In this document: positions 46,497 to 56,883 of the stretch, one piece after another
Layout: each line of letters begins with the position of its first letter
Position numbering within the stretch: position 1 is the first letter of the stretch
NCBI GenBank assembly: GCA_028281925.1
Contig: JANQIX010000029.1
Coordinates: forward strand, 1 to 64,000
DNA length: 64,000 nucleotides
Reading direction: 5' to 3'
Origin: Alphaproteobacteria bacterium
GTDB taxonomy: Bacteria > Pseudomonadota > Alphaproteobacteria > DSM-16000 > Inquilinaceae
Made by a program: the position numbers and the translations under genes
Notes under the pieces: generated by a model
What the model was told of the DNA's origin: nothing
Seen by the model: only the letters and a program-made list of their open reading frames with translations
Database searches by the model: none

Positions 46497-49231
46497 TGCT
46501 GAGCTTGGGGCCCATGGTCTTCGCGCAACCGCTGATCTTGGCGGCACTTGGCATTCTGCCCATCATCTACTGGCTCTTGCGGGTGACGCCGCCGGCCCCG
46601 CGTCGCGTTGCCTTTCCAGCGATCCGGCTGTTGTTCGGTCTGACTGCCCGAGAGGAAACGCCGGCACGCACGCCCTGGTGGCTGCTGGCTTTACGTCTTC
46701 TGGTCGCCGCACTGGTCATCCTCGGGCTGGCCCGGCCGCTGATCAACCCCAGCGCTGACTACCCTGGCACCGGGCCGATCATCCTGGTGGTCGACAACGG
46801 ATGGGCGGCAGCGGCGGACTGGACGGCCCGGCGCGCCCACATGGACGACGTCATCGACCGTGCCGAACGGCAGGGCCGGCGTGTGATCGTGCTGGCGACG
46901 GCGCCGACCGAAGCGGGTGAGCCGCCGGCACCCTCGGCGCCAATCAGGGCGGCGGAAGCCCGCGCGCTGCTCGAGGCGCTTGTGCCTCAGCCGTGGTCGA
47001 CCGACCGCGCGACGACGCTGGCGGCGCTTGAGGAATTGACACTCGACCACGCCGCCCATGCGGTCTGGCTGTCGGACGGTGTCGGCGATGGGCAGGAACG
47101 TGCGCTCGCAGCCCGACTGCAGCAGCTTGGCAGTGCGGACGCGCTTATCCCTCAGGCCGCGAGGCCGCTGTTGATGACGCCGCCCTCGCTGGACGGCTTG
47201 TCGCTCCGGGTCGGTGTCAGCAGGCCGGAAGCCGGGGCGCCTCGGAGTGTCACCGTACGTGCCGCGGCGGCCGATGGCCGCCTCCTCGGTCGAGAAACGG
47301 TCTTGTTCGGCGAGACGGAGACCTACAGCGAAGCGTTGTTCTCGCTGCCCGTCGAACTGCGGAACGAGGTCGCCCGCATCGACATCGAAGGGCACGCCAG
47401 CGCTGGGGCCACCATCCTCTTGGACGACCGGTGGCGTCGTCGCCCAGTGGGGCTCGTATCGGTCGGTGCGGAGGCGGAAATGCAGCCGCTGTTGGCCGAT
47501 ACGCACTACATCCAGCGTGCGCTTGAGCCCTTCAGCGAGCTTCGCCGGGGCGATGTGCAGGGGCTGCTGGAAAGCGGGGTCGCGGTGCTTGTGCTGCCGG
47601 ATATCGGTCAGCTCAACGCGGAAGAGGCTGCGGCAATCGATGGCTTCGTCTCCGACGGCGGCGTCTTGATCCGGTTTGCCGGACCTCTGATGGCGGTCAG
47701 CCCGGACGATCTATCCCCCGTACGCTTGCGTCTCGGCGACCGGACATTGTCCGGCGCATTGAGTTGGACCGAGCCGATGCCGCTGGCACCGTTCGAGCCC
47801 GGCACGCCGTTTGCGGACCTCACCGTTCCGGACGACGTGCTGGTCGGCCGGCAGGTGCTGGCGGAGCCGAGCCTGGATCTGTCGGATCGCACCTGGGCAC
47901 GCCTCGTCGACGGCACGCCCCTTGTCACGGCGAACCGCCGTGGACCCGAGGGCCAAGGCGGTTGGATCGTACTGGTGCACGTGACGGCCGGACCGGAATG
48001 GTCGAACCTGCCTCTGTCGGGACTGTTCGTCGAGATGCTGAGACGCCTTGTGGAGCTGAGCAATGCCTCGCAGGCGCTGGGCGCAGCCGCCGGGCCTGGA
48101 ACCTTGGACCCCATACTCACGCTGGACGGCTTTGCGCGTTTGGGGGCCCCACCGGCCATGGCCGGGCCGTTGTCGCCCGACCAGTTGGGGGATCCCGAGA
48201 TTGGCCCGCGGTCCCCGCCCGGACTGTACGGCACGGAAGATGCCCGTCGCGCACTCAATCTGGGCGATGTGATCGAAGCTGTGCAACCCTTGGGACCCCT
48301 TCCAGCCGGCGTGGCGGTCTCGGGCTATGAACGGGCGCGCGAACTGGACCTCATGCCCTGGCTGATGGCGGCAGCCTTGGCGTTGATGATCGCTGACCTG
48401 GCGATCTCGCTGATGCTGCGGCGGGCGGTTGCCTTGCCGCTGCGGCCGCGAACAGCCGGCGGAATCGCAGCGGCGATCGCGCTGGGCCTGTCGGCATTGC
48501 CTGGCGAGGCGCAAGCTGACGAGACGTTCGCGCTGACGGCGGCGAACGAAACCTATCTTGCCTATGTCATCACCGGCGACCCCACGGTCGATGAGATCAG
48601 CCGTGCCGGGCTGGAGACGCTGAGCCTGGTGCTGCGGACCCGCACGGCGGTAGAAGCCGCCGGAGCCTTGGGCGTGAATGTGGCGACCGACGAACTGGCA
48701 TTCTTCCCGCTGCTCTACTGGCCGGTCACGGATACACAACCGGCGCTCAGCGCACAGGCTATCGAGCGGTTGAACGACTATCTGCGCTTCGGCGGCACGA
48801 TCGTGTTCGACACGCGCGACCAGGGCGTAGGCGGGGAGTTCGGCAGTCGTGTGGCGCGCATGCAGGACCTCACGGCAGGTCTCGACATTCCAGAGCTGAC
48901 TCCGGTGCCGCCGGAACATGTTCTGACCAAAGCGTTCTATCTGATGCAGGACTTTCCGGGCCGCTATGCCGGCGGTGAGGTCTGGGTGCAGACGACCGAA
49001 GAGCATATCAATGACGGGGTATCTTCGATCATCATCGGCGGCAACGACTGGGCGGCCGCTTGGGCGGCGGACGGGCTCGGCCAGCCCATGTTCGCCGTGG
49101 TGCCGGGGGGTGATCGCCAGCGCGAGATGGCCTACCGCTTCGGCGTCAATCTGGTGATGTATGCGCTGACCGGTAACTACAAGGCCGATCAGGTCCATGT
49201 GCCCGCCATCTTGGAGCGGCTGGGCCAATGA
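46496..49231 (+). CDS. BatA-type membrane protein with C-terminal DUF4159
   Basis: 911 residues. N-terminal membrane segment of the BatA/aerotolerance-regulator type (FAQPLILAALGILPIIYWLL, ALRLLVAALVILGLARPLI), then a large periplasmic-like region, membrane segments near 620-680, and a C-terminal DUF4159 (DELAFFPLLYWPVTDTQPAL, LNDYLRFGGTIVFDTRDQG). Part of the MoxR set, coupled to DUF58 by TGATG and to the next gene by a 4-base overlap. Probably a cell-envelope function. Confidence 0.88.
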   Translation: MLSLGPMVFAQPLILAALGILPIIYWLLRVTPPAPRRVAFPAIRLLFGLTAREETPARTPWWLLALRLLVAALVILGLARPLINPSADYPGTGPIILVVDNGWAAAADWTARRAHMDDVIDRAERQGRRVIVLATAPTEAGEPPAPSAPIRAAEARALLEALVPQPWSTDRATTLAALEELTLDHAAHAVWLSDGVGDGQERALAARLQQLGSADALIPQAARPLLMTPPSLDGLSLRVGVSRPEAGAPRSVTVRAAAADGRLLGRETVLFGETETYSEALFSLPVELRNEVARIDIEGHASAGATILLDDRWRRRPVGLVSVGAEAEMQPLLADTHYIQRALEPFSELRRGDVQGLLESGVAVLVLPDIGQLNAEEAAAIDGFVSDGGVLIRFAGPLMAVSPDDLSPVRLRLGDRTLSGALSWTEPMPLAPFEPGTPFADLTVPDDVLVGRQVLAEPSLDLSDRTWARLVDGTPLVTANRRGPEGQGGWIVLVHVTAGPEWSNLPLSGLFVEMLRRLVELSNASQALGAAAGPGTLDPILTLDGFARLGAPPAMAGPLSPDQLGDPEIGPRSPPGLYGTEDARRALNLGDVIEAVQPLGPLPAGVAVSGYERARELDLMPWLMAAALALMIADLAISLMLRRAVALPLRPRTAGGIAAAIALGLSALPGEAQADETFALTAANETYLAYVITGDPTVDEISRAGLETLSLVLRTRTAVEAAGALGVNVATDELAFFPLLYWPVTDTQPALSAQAIERLNDYLRFGGTIVFDTRDQGVGGEFGSRVARMQDLTAGLDIPELTPVPPEHVLTKAFYLMQDFPGRYAGGEVWVQTTEEHINDGVSSIIIGGNDWAAAWAADGLGQPMFAVVPGGDRQREMAYRFGVNLVMYALTGNYKADQVHVPAILERLGQ

Positions 49232-51303
49232 CGGCGACGACGGACATCGCGTTCGGCCCTCTGCTGCCCTGGGCGGTACTGGCGCCGCTGTTCGCCGTGA
49301 CGGCCCTGGTGCTGATCGCTACGGCTGTCGCGCGGGCCCGGGGGCTGGTCTGGCGCAGCTTCGTTGCGCTGGCGCTGGCGCTGGTCTTGCTGAATCCTTC
49401 GGTCGTGCGCGAACAGCGCCAGCCCATCGACGATGTTGCCGTTGTCGTCGTCGACCGCTCTCCCAGCCAGGCAACGTCGGACCGCAGCGAGCGCACGGAT
49501 GAGGCCTTGCGAGATTTGCGCGAGCGGCTCGGCCAATTCGACGACCTGGACGTCCGCGTCGTGACAACGGCGGACGCGGCGACCGATGGTCCCTCCATCG
49601 AAAGCACGCAGCTGTTTGAGGCCCTTAACCAGGCGGTCGCCGATGTGCCGAGGCGGCGTCTGGCCGGCGTTGTGCTGTTGACCGATGGCCAGGTGCACGA
49701 CGTTCCGAGGCTGGAGCAGCTCGAAGGCGGCGCGCCCATCCATACCCTGCTGACCGGGCCAAGGGACGAAGCCGACCGACGACTTTCATTGGTACAGGCG
49801 CCGGCCTTCGGCTTGGTCGGACAGCCCGTGACAGTCACATTGCGGGCGGACGATCTGCCGTCCCTGGGCGGCGGCGGATTTGCCTCCGTGACGGTGCACG
49901 CGGAGGGGGAAGTGGCGGGCGTGCAGCCGATACCGCTCGGCGTCGACTACGATCTGCATTTGATGATCGACCATGGCGGCACCAACGTCTTCGAGATCGA
50001 GGTCGAGCCTTCCGACCGTGAGCTGTCGTTGGCCAACAACCGGATCGCGATCGTCGTCAACGGCGTACGCGACAGGCTGCGCGTCCTGCTGGTTTCCGGA
50101 GAACCACATCCGGGTGAACGCACCTGGCGCAACATTCTGAAAAGCGATCCCAGCGTGGATCTGGTGCATTTCACGATCCTGCGCCCGCCGGAAAAGCAGG
50201 ACGGCACGCCCATCAACGAACTGTCGCTGATTTCCTTCCCGATCCGCGAGCTGTTTGAGCTCAGGCTGAACGAATTCGACCTGATCATCTTCGACCGGTA
50301 TCGACGTCGCGGCGTGCTGCCGGGGCTCTACCTCGCCAATATAGCCAACTATGTCCGCAACGGCGGAGCCTTCCTGGAAGCCAGCGGGCCACAGTTCGCC
50401 TCGCCGTTCAGCCTATACCGCACGCCGCTGGGCGATGTGCTGCCGGGTGAGCCTACGGGTGAGGTATTGGAAGAGGGGTACAGCCCCCTGGTCACCGATC
50501 TCGGCCTGCGCCACCCCGTGACGGCAGGGTTGCCGGAAACCGGAGGTATGGCCGGCGGCTGGGGGCGATGGTTCCGCCAGATCGAAGTGGCGCCGACCGG
50601 CGGCGCGACCGTCATGACCGGCGTCGGCGGCCGACCGCTTCTGATGCTGGACAGGGTGGCGGACGGCCGCGTGGCCCAGTTGATGAGCGACCATATCTGG
50701 CTGTGGGCGCGCGGATTCGAAGGCGGCGGCCCGCAGGCGGAGCTGTTGCGCCGGCTGGCCCACTGGCTGATGCAGGAACCGGCGCTGGAAGAGGACGATC
50801 TGCGCGCTGACGTCTCGGGCACGATGATCGAGGTGGAACGCCGCAGCCTGGACCCCACCGGTGGCACCGTCACGATAACGACCCCCTCGGGCGAGACGGT
50901 GGAGGTTACGCTGGACGAGGCGTCGCCGGGCCGGGCGGTCGGCCGCTATGAGGCCGCAGAGCCGGGCATCTTCCGGCTCGGCGACGGCGATCTCTCGGCT
51001 CTCGCCGTCGTCGGGTCGCCCAATCCGCCGGAGCTTTCCGATCTTCGGACGACCGACGAGGTTCTGCGCCCGGTTGCGGAAGCGACCGGCGGCGGTATTG
51101 CTTGGCTGGAGGATGACGGCGTGCCGGACATCCGCCGTGTGCGTCCGGATCGCTTGTCGGCTGGTGGCGACTGGATTGGCATGCGGGCGAATGGTGACTA
51201 TCTTGTCACGGGCGTTGCCGAAGGGTCGCTTCTGCCGCCGGGGCTTGTGCTGATTCTCGTTATCAGCGGGCTGCTCGCCGCCTGGCGGCGGGAAGGGCAA
51301 TAG
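49228..51303 (+). CDS. Glutamine-amidotransferase-like/von Willebrand-type membrane protein
   Basis: 691 residues. Two N-terminal helices ([36 protein letters not shown]) lead to a von Willebrand-like domain (DDVAVVVVDRSPSQ, LAGVVLLTDGQVHDVP). Next is a class I amidotransferase-like region (FDLIIFDRYRRRG, YVRNGGAFLEASGPQFASP) without a visible catalytic triad, and a C-terminal helix (PGLVLILVISGLLAAW). Last of the MoxR set. The domain combination is known from such sets; function is unknown. Confidence 0.85.
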   Translation: MTATTDIAFGPLLPWAVLAPLFAVTALVLIATAVARARGLVWRSFVALALALVLLNPSVVREQRQPIDDVAVVVVDRSPSQATSDRSERTDEALRDLRERLGQFDDLDVRVVTTADAATDGPSIESTQLFEALNQAVADVPRRRLAGVVLLTDGQVHDVPRLEQLEGGAPIHTLLTGPRDEADRRLSLVQAPAFGLVGQPVTVTLRADDLPSLGGGGFASVTVHAEGEVAGVQPIPLGVDYDLHLMIDHGGTNVFEIEVEPSDRELSLANNRIAIVVNGVRDRLRVLLVSGEPHPGERTWRNILKSDPSVDLVHFTILRPPEKQDGTPINELSLISFPIRELFELRLNEFDLIIFDRYRRRGVLPGLYLANIANYVRNGGAFLEASGPQFASPFSLYRTPLGDVLPGEPTGEVLEEGYSPLVTDLGLRHPVTAGLPETGGMAGGWGRWFRQIEVAPTGGATVMTGVGGRPLLMLDRVADGRVAQLMSDHIWLWARGFEGGGPQAELLRRLAHWLMQEPALEEDDLRADVSGTMIEVERRSLDPTGGTVTITTPSGETVEVTLDEASPGRAVGRYEAAEPGIFRLGDGDLSALAVVGSPNPPELSDLRTTDEVLRPVAEATGGGIAWLEDDGVPDIRRVRPDRLSAGGDWIGMRANGDYLVTGVAEGSLLPPGLVLILVISGLLAAWRREGQ

Positions 51304-51485
51304 CCGTACGCTGCGGGTCCGGCCGGCGGCCCACGAATATCTTGTCTGTCTTCCCTGACCATGGCATCGAGTTGCGTCGTCTCTGAACCGTTGGCCCCCG
51401 ATATGGCGCCCAAACGAGGCATTAGGCCATCGCCCGACGGTTCGGCGACGTTCGGCGCTGCGAAGGCGCCGCACCGGAAACCCAG

Positions 51486-52010
51486 ATGGCGGAGTCCGAT
51501 ATGCTGGCCGGCGATTTCGGGTACGGGTTCGAAACCGCGTTTGCCACGTTGCCGCTCGTCCTGCTTCTCGTGACGGGCGGTCTGCTTGCGTTCCAGATGG
51601 GGGGGCTGGGCCTGTGGCGCGTGCCGCTTGCCATCATCGGGGGCATGCTGCTGGGCGTTCTCGCGGCGCATCTCGAAATGCCCATGCCGTATCGCAGTTG
51701 GATACCGCTTGGCGCGATCACTGTCATCGGGCTGGGCGTCGCCCTCAGGGTGGAGCCTCCGACCTGGCTGGCCATGGGTGTGGTCGCCATTCCGGCGCTC
51801 TATATCGGGCGCGAGGTGCTGGGGCTGGGCCAACTCGCGGCGTTCACCTGGGTCGGTTTGGGCGTTGGGCTCACGATCGTGATGGCGGCGTCGATCGGTC
51901 TCGCCAATCTGATAGACAGCGTTGGCGCGACACGTGTGCTGCAGTTCGCTGGCGGTGGGGTGGCGGTGGCCTGCATCCTGATGCTGGCCGGCGTCATCCC
52001 TGTTCCCTGA
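51486..52010 (+). CDS. HupE/UreJ-like membrane protein lacking the metal motif
   Basis: 174 residues, six hydrophobic segments (LPLVLLLVTGGLLAFQM, LWRVPLAIIGGMLLGVLAA, and others). Helix order and lengths resemble HupE/UreJ nickel transporters, but the canonical HPxxGxDHxxxM residues are absent. The start is ATG 51486 (GGAA upstream); ATG 51501 is possible. It follows the MoxR set after 182 bases that show no gene. Function uncertain. Confidence 0.6.
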   Translation: MAESDMLAGDFGYGFETAFATLPLVLLLVTGGLLAFQMGGLGLWRVPLAIIGGMLLGVLAAHLEMPMPYRSWIPLGAITVIGLGVALRVEPPTWLAMGVVAIPALYIGREVLGLGQLAAFTWVGLGVGLTIVMAASIGLANLIDSVGATRVLQFAGGGVAVACILMLAGVIPVP

Positions 52011-52037
52011 CCTGTTCCCTGATCGAGCGCCGTTCCG

Positions 52038-52811
52038 TCAGAGGCGCTTCAGACCGTAATTGAGCTGGGTACCGACTCTCTTGAAGCCCAGCCGGTCGTA
52101 GAGTGGTCGGAGTTCCGGCGTGCTCGACAGCCATGCGACGCGGTGGCCCTGCGCGAAATGGTCGGCAAGCAATCGGTAGCAGAGCCCTGCCGCGATGCCG
52201 CGGCGCCGATAGGCAGGCAGCGTGCCGACACCGGCCAGTTCAGTCGCTCCACCGCCGATCAATAGGTTGGCGCTGCCGACGATCTCTCCCTCCACCCGTG
52301 CCAGGGCGGCCTGAATGGTTCCGTCGGACAAGCCTGCGCGCAGCATCGTGCGCCAGCCGGTGACACCGTCGCTGCTGCCGAGATCGAAACAGCGCGTCAG
52401 CACGCTCAAAAGACCCGAGACGCCGTGCTCGTCGTACGGCTTAATGAACTCCACTCGCGCCCGGCTTTGCATCGGCCGGACCTGCAATGCGGCGGCATCG
52501 AGCACCATGACCTGAGCGGTCGACTCCCGCTTGATCCCGGTGACTTCCAGGACCGGCGTCAGGGTCGGAAAGCACTCCGCGAAGTACTCCAGGCGCAGCG
52601 TGCGCTCGCGGCTGTTGAACGTCTGCATCAGCGCGGCGACCGCACCCGGCCAGTCGTCGCTGTCGGCGACCGGGAGGGCCACACTCAGCAGGTATTCGCG
52701 GCTGTCGCGTGAGAAAAACGCACGGAAAGGCCCGACGGCGACCATATCGCGGCCAAGGGCAGCGGTCGCCTGGAGGTTGCGGATCAGGGCCGTGAGGCGG
52801 TCCAGGGTCAC
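52038..52811 (-). CDS. GNAT-family N-acetyltransferase
   Basis: 257 residues. The acetyl-CoA loop is GVGTLPAYRRRGIAAGLCYR, then PELRPLYDRLGFKRVGTQL. The N-terminal 120 residues are a second, degenerate domain. The start is GTG 52811, overlapping the aminotransferase stop by four bases (GTGA); further upstream starts would run inside that gene. Last of a three-gene minus-strand group. Substrate unknown. Confidence 0.8.
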   Translation of the reverse strand: MTLDRLTALIRNLQATAALGRDMVAVGPFRAFFSRDSREYLLSVALPVADSDDWPGAVAALMQTFNSRERTLRLEYFAECFPTLTPVLEVTGIKRESTAQVMVLDAAALQVRPMQSRARVEFIKPYDEHGVSGLLSVLTRCFDLGSSDGVTGWRTMLRAGLSDGTIQAALARVEGEIVGSANLLIGGGATELAGVGTLPAYRRRGIAAGLCYRLLADHFAQGHRVAWLSSTPELRPLYDRLGFKRVGTQLNYGLKRL

Positions 52812-53989
52812 GACAACGCCGGCTGAAGCCTGTCCATGGCCTCCGTCAGACGGGCGGGTGAGCAGGCAAAGCAAAGCCGCATATAGCCTTCGCCGCCGGG
52901 GCCGAAAGCCGATCCGGGCGCGAGCCCGACATTGGTCTCGTCGACCAGTCGGAACGCGAGCCCACGGCTGTCAGTCTCGCCATCAACCGAGAAGAATGCA
53001 TAGAAGGCGCCGGCCGGGCGGGCCAGCCGCACACGTGGCAAGGCGCCCAGGCGCTGGCAGACAATGTCCCGGCCGGTGCGGCACTGCTGGCGGATGGTCT
53101 CGATCGTTCCCAGCCCGTCTTCCAACGCCGCGACGGCTCCGTATTGCAGGAAGGTCGCCACACCCGAGGTATTGTACTGGATCAAGTTTTCATAGATCTG
53201 GCCAAGGGCCGCCGGTGCCACCACCCAGCCGATCCGCCAGCCGGTCATGGCCCAGTTCTTGGAAAAGCTGTTGACGACGATCAGCCGTTCATCCGGATCC
53301 ATTATCTCCAGGAACGACGGGGCATGGTCGGTGTCGTAGGTGATGCGGTTGTAGACCTCGTCGGCTACGATCCAGAAACCGTGATGGCGCGCGAGACGCG
53401 CAAGCTCCTCCATCTGCTCTGCCGACATGATCCAGCCGGTGGGGTTACTGGGCGTGTTGATGAATACGGCGCGCGTGCGCGGCCCGCAGGCCTCCGTCAG
53501 CCGGTCGAAGTCGAGCGTCCAGCCGGTTTCCGTCAGTTCCATCGGCACGGCGCGGATAACGCCGCCCATGATCTGCAGCGATGCCAGGATATTGGGCCAG
53601 ACCGGCGTGATCAGCACGACTTCGTCGCCCGGATCGATCAGCGCCTGCATGGTCAGCGCGATCGCCTGCATGCCCGATGCCGTGATGAAGATCCGCTCCG
53701 GCGGGATCTCGCGATCATGGACGCCGGACAGATAGCGGGACATGGCCTGACGCAGCGGCGGGACGCCGCGCTGATAGGTATAGAAGGTCTGGCCGTCGCG
53801 CAGGGCTGCGACGGCCGCATCGCCGATCGGCTCGGGCGTCGTCATGTCGCCCTCGCCGGCCCAGAGCGGGATGACGCCGGGCTTGGCCAGGCCGTATTGC
53901 ACGATCTCAACGATGCCGCTGTCGGGCAGCGACGCGATGGCGGGCCTGAGCGAGCCTTTCAGCTCGTCCGGGCGCAGGGCATGGGGCAT
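52808..53989 (-). CDS. Class I/II PLP-dependent aminotransferase
   Basis: 393 residues, fold type I. The PLP lysine is K244 (VVNSFSKNWAMTGWRIGW), with N182 in NTPSNPTGW and D210/Y213 in VADEVYNRITYD. PLWAGEGDMTTPEPIGDAAV near the N-terminus is the family's substrate-phase segment. Resembles aspartate-aminotransferase-like enzymes; the amino acid is not clear. 30 bases downstream of the acetoacetyl-CoA synthetase stop. Confidence 0.9.
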   Translation of the reverse strand: MPHALRPDELKGSLRPAIASLPDSGIVEIVQYGLAKPGVIPLWAGEGDMTTPEPIGDAAVAALRDGQTFYTYQRGVPPLRQAMSRYLSGVHDREIPPERIFITASGMQAIALTMQALIDPGDEVVLITPVWPNILASLQIMGGVIRAVPMELTETGWTLDFDRLTEACGPRTRAVFINTPSNPTGWIMSAEQMEELARLARHHGFWIVADEVYNRITYDTDHAPSFLEIMDPDERLIVVNSFSKNWAMTGWRIGWVVAPAALGQIYENLIQYNTSGVATFLQYGAVAALEDGLGTIETIRQQCRTGRDIVCQRLGALPRVRLARPAGAFYAFFSVDGETDSRGLAFRLVDETNVGLAPGSAFGPGGEGYMRLCFACSPARLTEAMDRLQPALS

Positions 53990-54019
53990 GGGGTTCCTCA
54001 GTGTTTCCGGGACGGGCCG

Positions 54020-55975
54020 TCACGCCTGCAGTTCAGGACGACCGGCAAACTGCGTCAGGGCTTCCGGATTGGCCAGCGCTTCCTTGTTCTTCACGGGCCG
54101 CCCGTGGACGACATCGCGCACGGCCAGTTCGGTGATCTTGCCGCTCTTGGTGCGGGGTATGTCTGTCACCTGAAGCACCGCTGCCGGTACGTGGCGCGGT
54201 GACGCGCCCTGCCGGATCTGGACCTTGATCCGCCTGATCAGATCGTCGTCGAGCGACAGGCCGGGCTTCAGCACGACGAACAGTACGACGCGGACATCGC
54301 CTTCCCAATTCTGGCCGATCACCATGCTCTCGACCACCTCCGGCAGCTTCTCAACCTGGCGATAGATCTCCGCCGTGCCGATACGCACGCCCCCGGGGTT
54401 CAGCGTAGCGTCGGACCGGCCATAGATGACCATGCCGTCCGTCTCAGTCAGCTCCACATAGTCGCCATGGCACCAGATGTTGGGGAAGCGGCTGAAATAG
54501 GCGTCATGGTACTTCTGCCCGTCGGGGTCGTTCCAGAAGCCGACGGGCATGGGCGGGAACGGGGCCGTGCACACCAACTCCCCCTTTTCGCCGCGCACCG
54601 GCCGCGCGTCGTCGTCGAACACCTCCACCTTCATCCCGAGTGCCAGGCACTGCAATTCGCCCCGGCGTACCGGCAGCACGGGGTTGCCGAGCGCGAAGCA
54701 GGACAAGAGGTCGGTTCCGCCGGAGATCGAGGCGAGTTGCAGGTCGCGCTTGATGCCGTCATAGACGTAGTCAAAGCTCTCCGGCACCAGCGGCGACCCT
54801 GTCGACGTCATCGCGCGCAAGGCCGCCAGCTTGTGCGTATCGGCTGGCCGGTATCCCTGCTTGTGCAAGGCATCGATGTACTTCGCCGACGTGCCGAACA
54901 GCGTCATGTCCGCGGCGTCGGCAAAGTCGAACAGCACATTGCCGTCCGGATGGAACGGGTTGCCGTCATAGAGCAGCAGCGTCGCTTCGGACGCCAGCGC
55001 GCTGATCAGCCAGTTCCACATCATCCAGCCCAGCGTCGTGAAATAGAACACGCGGTCGTCCGGCCTGATGTCGCAGTGCAGCCGGTGTTCCTTCAGATGC
55101 TGCAGCAGCGCGCCGCCGGCGCTGTGGACGATGCATTTCGGCACGCCCGTCGTGCCGCTGGAATACATGATGTAGATCGGATGGTTGAACGGCAGCTGCG
55201 CGAACGGGATCTCGCCGGTCCCGTGACCTTCCAGGAAGCCGTCCCATGTGACCGCGTTGGGCAGCGACGACACGTCCGGCGCCGTAGTCGTGTAGGGCAC
55301 GACCACCGTTCGTTCCACGCTCGGCAGGCTGCCCAAGATCTCAGCCAGCTTGTCGCGGATGTCGAAGGTCTTGCCGCCGTAGAAATAGCCATCGACGGTG
55401 ACCAGCAGCTTCGGTTCGATCTGTCCGAAACGGTCGAGCACACCCTGCACGCCGAAATCCGGGGAGGCCGACGACCAGATGGCACCGATAGCGGTCGTCG
55501 CCAGCATGGCGATCACCGCCTCCGGCATGTTGGGCAGATAGCCGCCGACACGATCGCCCGCCGCTATGCCCATGGCCCGCATGGCTTTCTCGGTGCGGCT
55601 CACCTGATCGTGCAACTCGGCGAAGGTCAGCGTCCGGCGCACCTTGTCTTCGCCCCAGAAGATGATCGCGATGCCGTCGTCGCGGCGGCGCAGAAGGTTC
55701 TGGGCGAAGTTCAGCCGGGCGTCGGGGAAGAACCGGGCGCCCGGCATCTTGTCCCCGTCGATCAGGACGCGGCTGCCCCTGGTCTCGGCGATCACGCCGC
55801 CGTAGTCCCACAGCGCCGTCCAGAAGCCTTCCATATCCTCGACCGACCAGGCGTGCAGGGCCCTGTAGTCCGGCAGGTCGACCCCGCGGGTTGCCGCAAC
55901 CCATTCGCGGAACCGGGTCAGGTTGGCGTCGGCGACGCGGTCGAGGGACGGCGTCCACAGCACCTCGGTTGTCAT
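54020..55975 (-). CDS. Acetoacetate-CoA ligase
   Basis: 651 residues, the usual length. The adenylation loop [14 protein letters not shown] is present, then [18 protein letters not shown], and the C-terminal lysine region [16 protein letters not shown]. The N-terminal ACAS domain ([29 protein letters not shown]-like [15 protein letters not shown]) is typical. Converts acetoacetate to acetoacetyl-CoA for ketone use or polyhydroxybutyrate metabolism. First of the minus-strand trio. ATG 55975. Confidence 0.92.
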   Translation of the reverse strand: MTTEVLWTPSLDRVADANLTRFREWVAATRGVDLPDYRALHAWSVEDMEGFWTALWDYGGVIAETRGSRVLIDGDKMPGARFFPDARLNFAQNLLRRRDDGIAIIFWGEDKVRRTLTFAELHDQVSRTEKAMRAMGIAAGDRVGGYLPNMPEAVIAMLATTAIGAIWSSASPDFGVQGVLDRFGQIEPKLLVTVDGYFYGGKTFDIRDKLAEILGSLPSVERTVVVPYTTTAPDVSSLPNAVTWDGFLEGHGTGEIPFAQLPFNHPIYIMYSSGTTGVPKCIVHSAGGALLQHLKEHRLHCDIRPDDRVFYFTTLGWMMWNWLISALASEATLLLYDGNPFHPDGNVLFDFADAADMTLFGTSAKYIDALHKQGYRPADTHKLAALRAMTSTGSPLVPESFDYVYDGIKRDLQLASISGGTDLLSCFALGNPVLPVRRGELQCLALGMKVEVFDDDARPVRGEKGELVCTAPFPPMPVGFWNDPDGQKYHDAYFSRFPNIWCHGDYVELTETDGMVIYGRSDATLNPGGVRIGTAEIYRQVEKLPEVVESMVIGQNWEGDVRVVLFVVLKPGLSLDDDLIRRIKVQIRQGASPRHVPAAVLQVTDIPRTKSGKITELAVRDVVHGRPVKNKEALANPEALTQFAGRPELQA

Positions 55976-56144
55976 GGGCGGTTCTCCGATCGGCGGGCCG
56001 GCGGCGGCCGCGCTTGGCAAGGCCGCGCCCGGCTTCTCTTTTGTCGCTGGTGAGAGCGTCCGATCCCCTTTATAGCAGGCGCCTCGCGCCGTCACTATCT
56101 GCGGCGGTGCTGTCCCGCGGGACCTGATGAGGGGAGATCGCTCG

Positions 56145-56834
56145 ATGATCGCGGCCATCGGTTTCGACGGCGACGATACGCTCTGGCACAACGAGACTAT
56201 CTTCTCCATGACGCAGGAGCGGTTCCACGACCTGATGGTCCGCTATGTGCCGGAGGCCGGGGTCGACGAACATCTGGTGGCGAGAGAGCGTGCCAATCTT
56301 CACCTGTTCGGCTACGGCGTGAAGGGCTTCATGCTGTCGATGATCGAGACCGCCATCGAGGTCACGCGCGAGCGTATCGCCGCCGGCGACATCCAGAGGA
56401 TCATCGATTTCGGCAAGATGATGCTGGACCATCCCGTGGAACTGCTGGACGGGGTGGAAGAGGTGATCGACGGCTTGCGGGCGCGATATCCGCTGTTCCT
56501 GATCACCAAGGGCGACCTCTTCGATCAGGAGAGCAAAATCGCCCGCTCGGGCCTTGCCGAGAGGTTCGAGCGCATTGAGATCGTGTCGGAGAAGGACGAG
56601 GCGACCTATGCCCAGATCCTGCAGCGCGCCGGCGTGGCCCCGGGCGACTTTATGATGGTCGGCAATTCCATGCGATCCGACATCCTACCGGTCCTCGCCA
56701 TCGGCGGCCGGGCGGTGCACGTCCCCTATCACATCACCTGGGAGCACGAAGTAGCACCGCCGCCGGCCGAACCGCATGCCGGGCTAACGGTGCTGGACAG
56801 CATTCGCGACCTGCCTGCCCACATCCCGGCATAA
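56145..56834 (+). CDS. HAD-family hydrolase
   Basis: 229 residues. Motif I is [12 protein letters not shown] (D8, D10), motif II LITKGDL, motif III K in VSEKDEATY and the metal aspartate in [22 protein letters not shown]1-type helical cap lies at 20-90. ATG 56145 has GAGGGGA nine bases upstream; ATG 56127 is possible. Divergent from the acetoacetate-CoA ligase. Likely a small-molecule phosphatase; substrate unknown. Confidence 0.88.
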   Translation: MIAAIGFDGDDTLWHNETIFSMTQERFHDLMVRYVPEAGVDEHLVARERANLHLFGYGVKGFMLSMIETAIEVTRERIAAGDIQRIIDFGKMMLDHPVELLDGVEEVIDGLRARYPLFLITKGDLFDQESKIARSGLAERFERIEIVSEKDEATYAQILQRAGVAPGDFMMVGNSMRSDILPVLAIGGRAVHVPYHITWEHEVAPPPAEPHAGLTVLDSIRDLPAHIPA

Positions 56835-56883
56835 GGCGGGACGGGTCGGCACCAACGCGACGTTCCCTTCGCAGGAGCCTGCC

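Noticed and set aside
54467-56053. A 528-codon plus-strand frame over the acetoacetate-CoA ligase
   Set aside because: Arginine-, histidine- and valine-rich shadow of a well-conserved enzyme with all motifs on the other strand.
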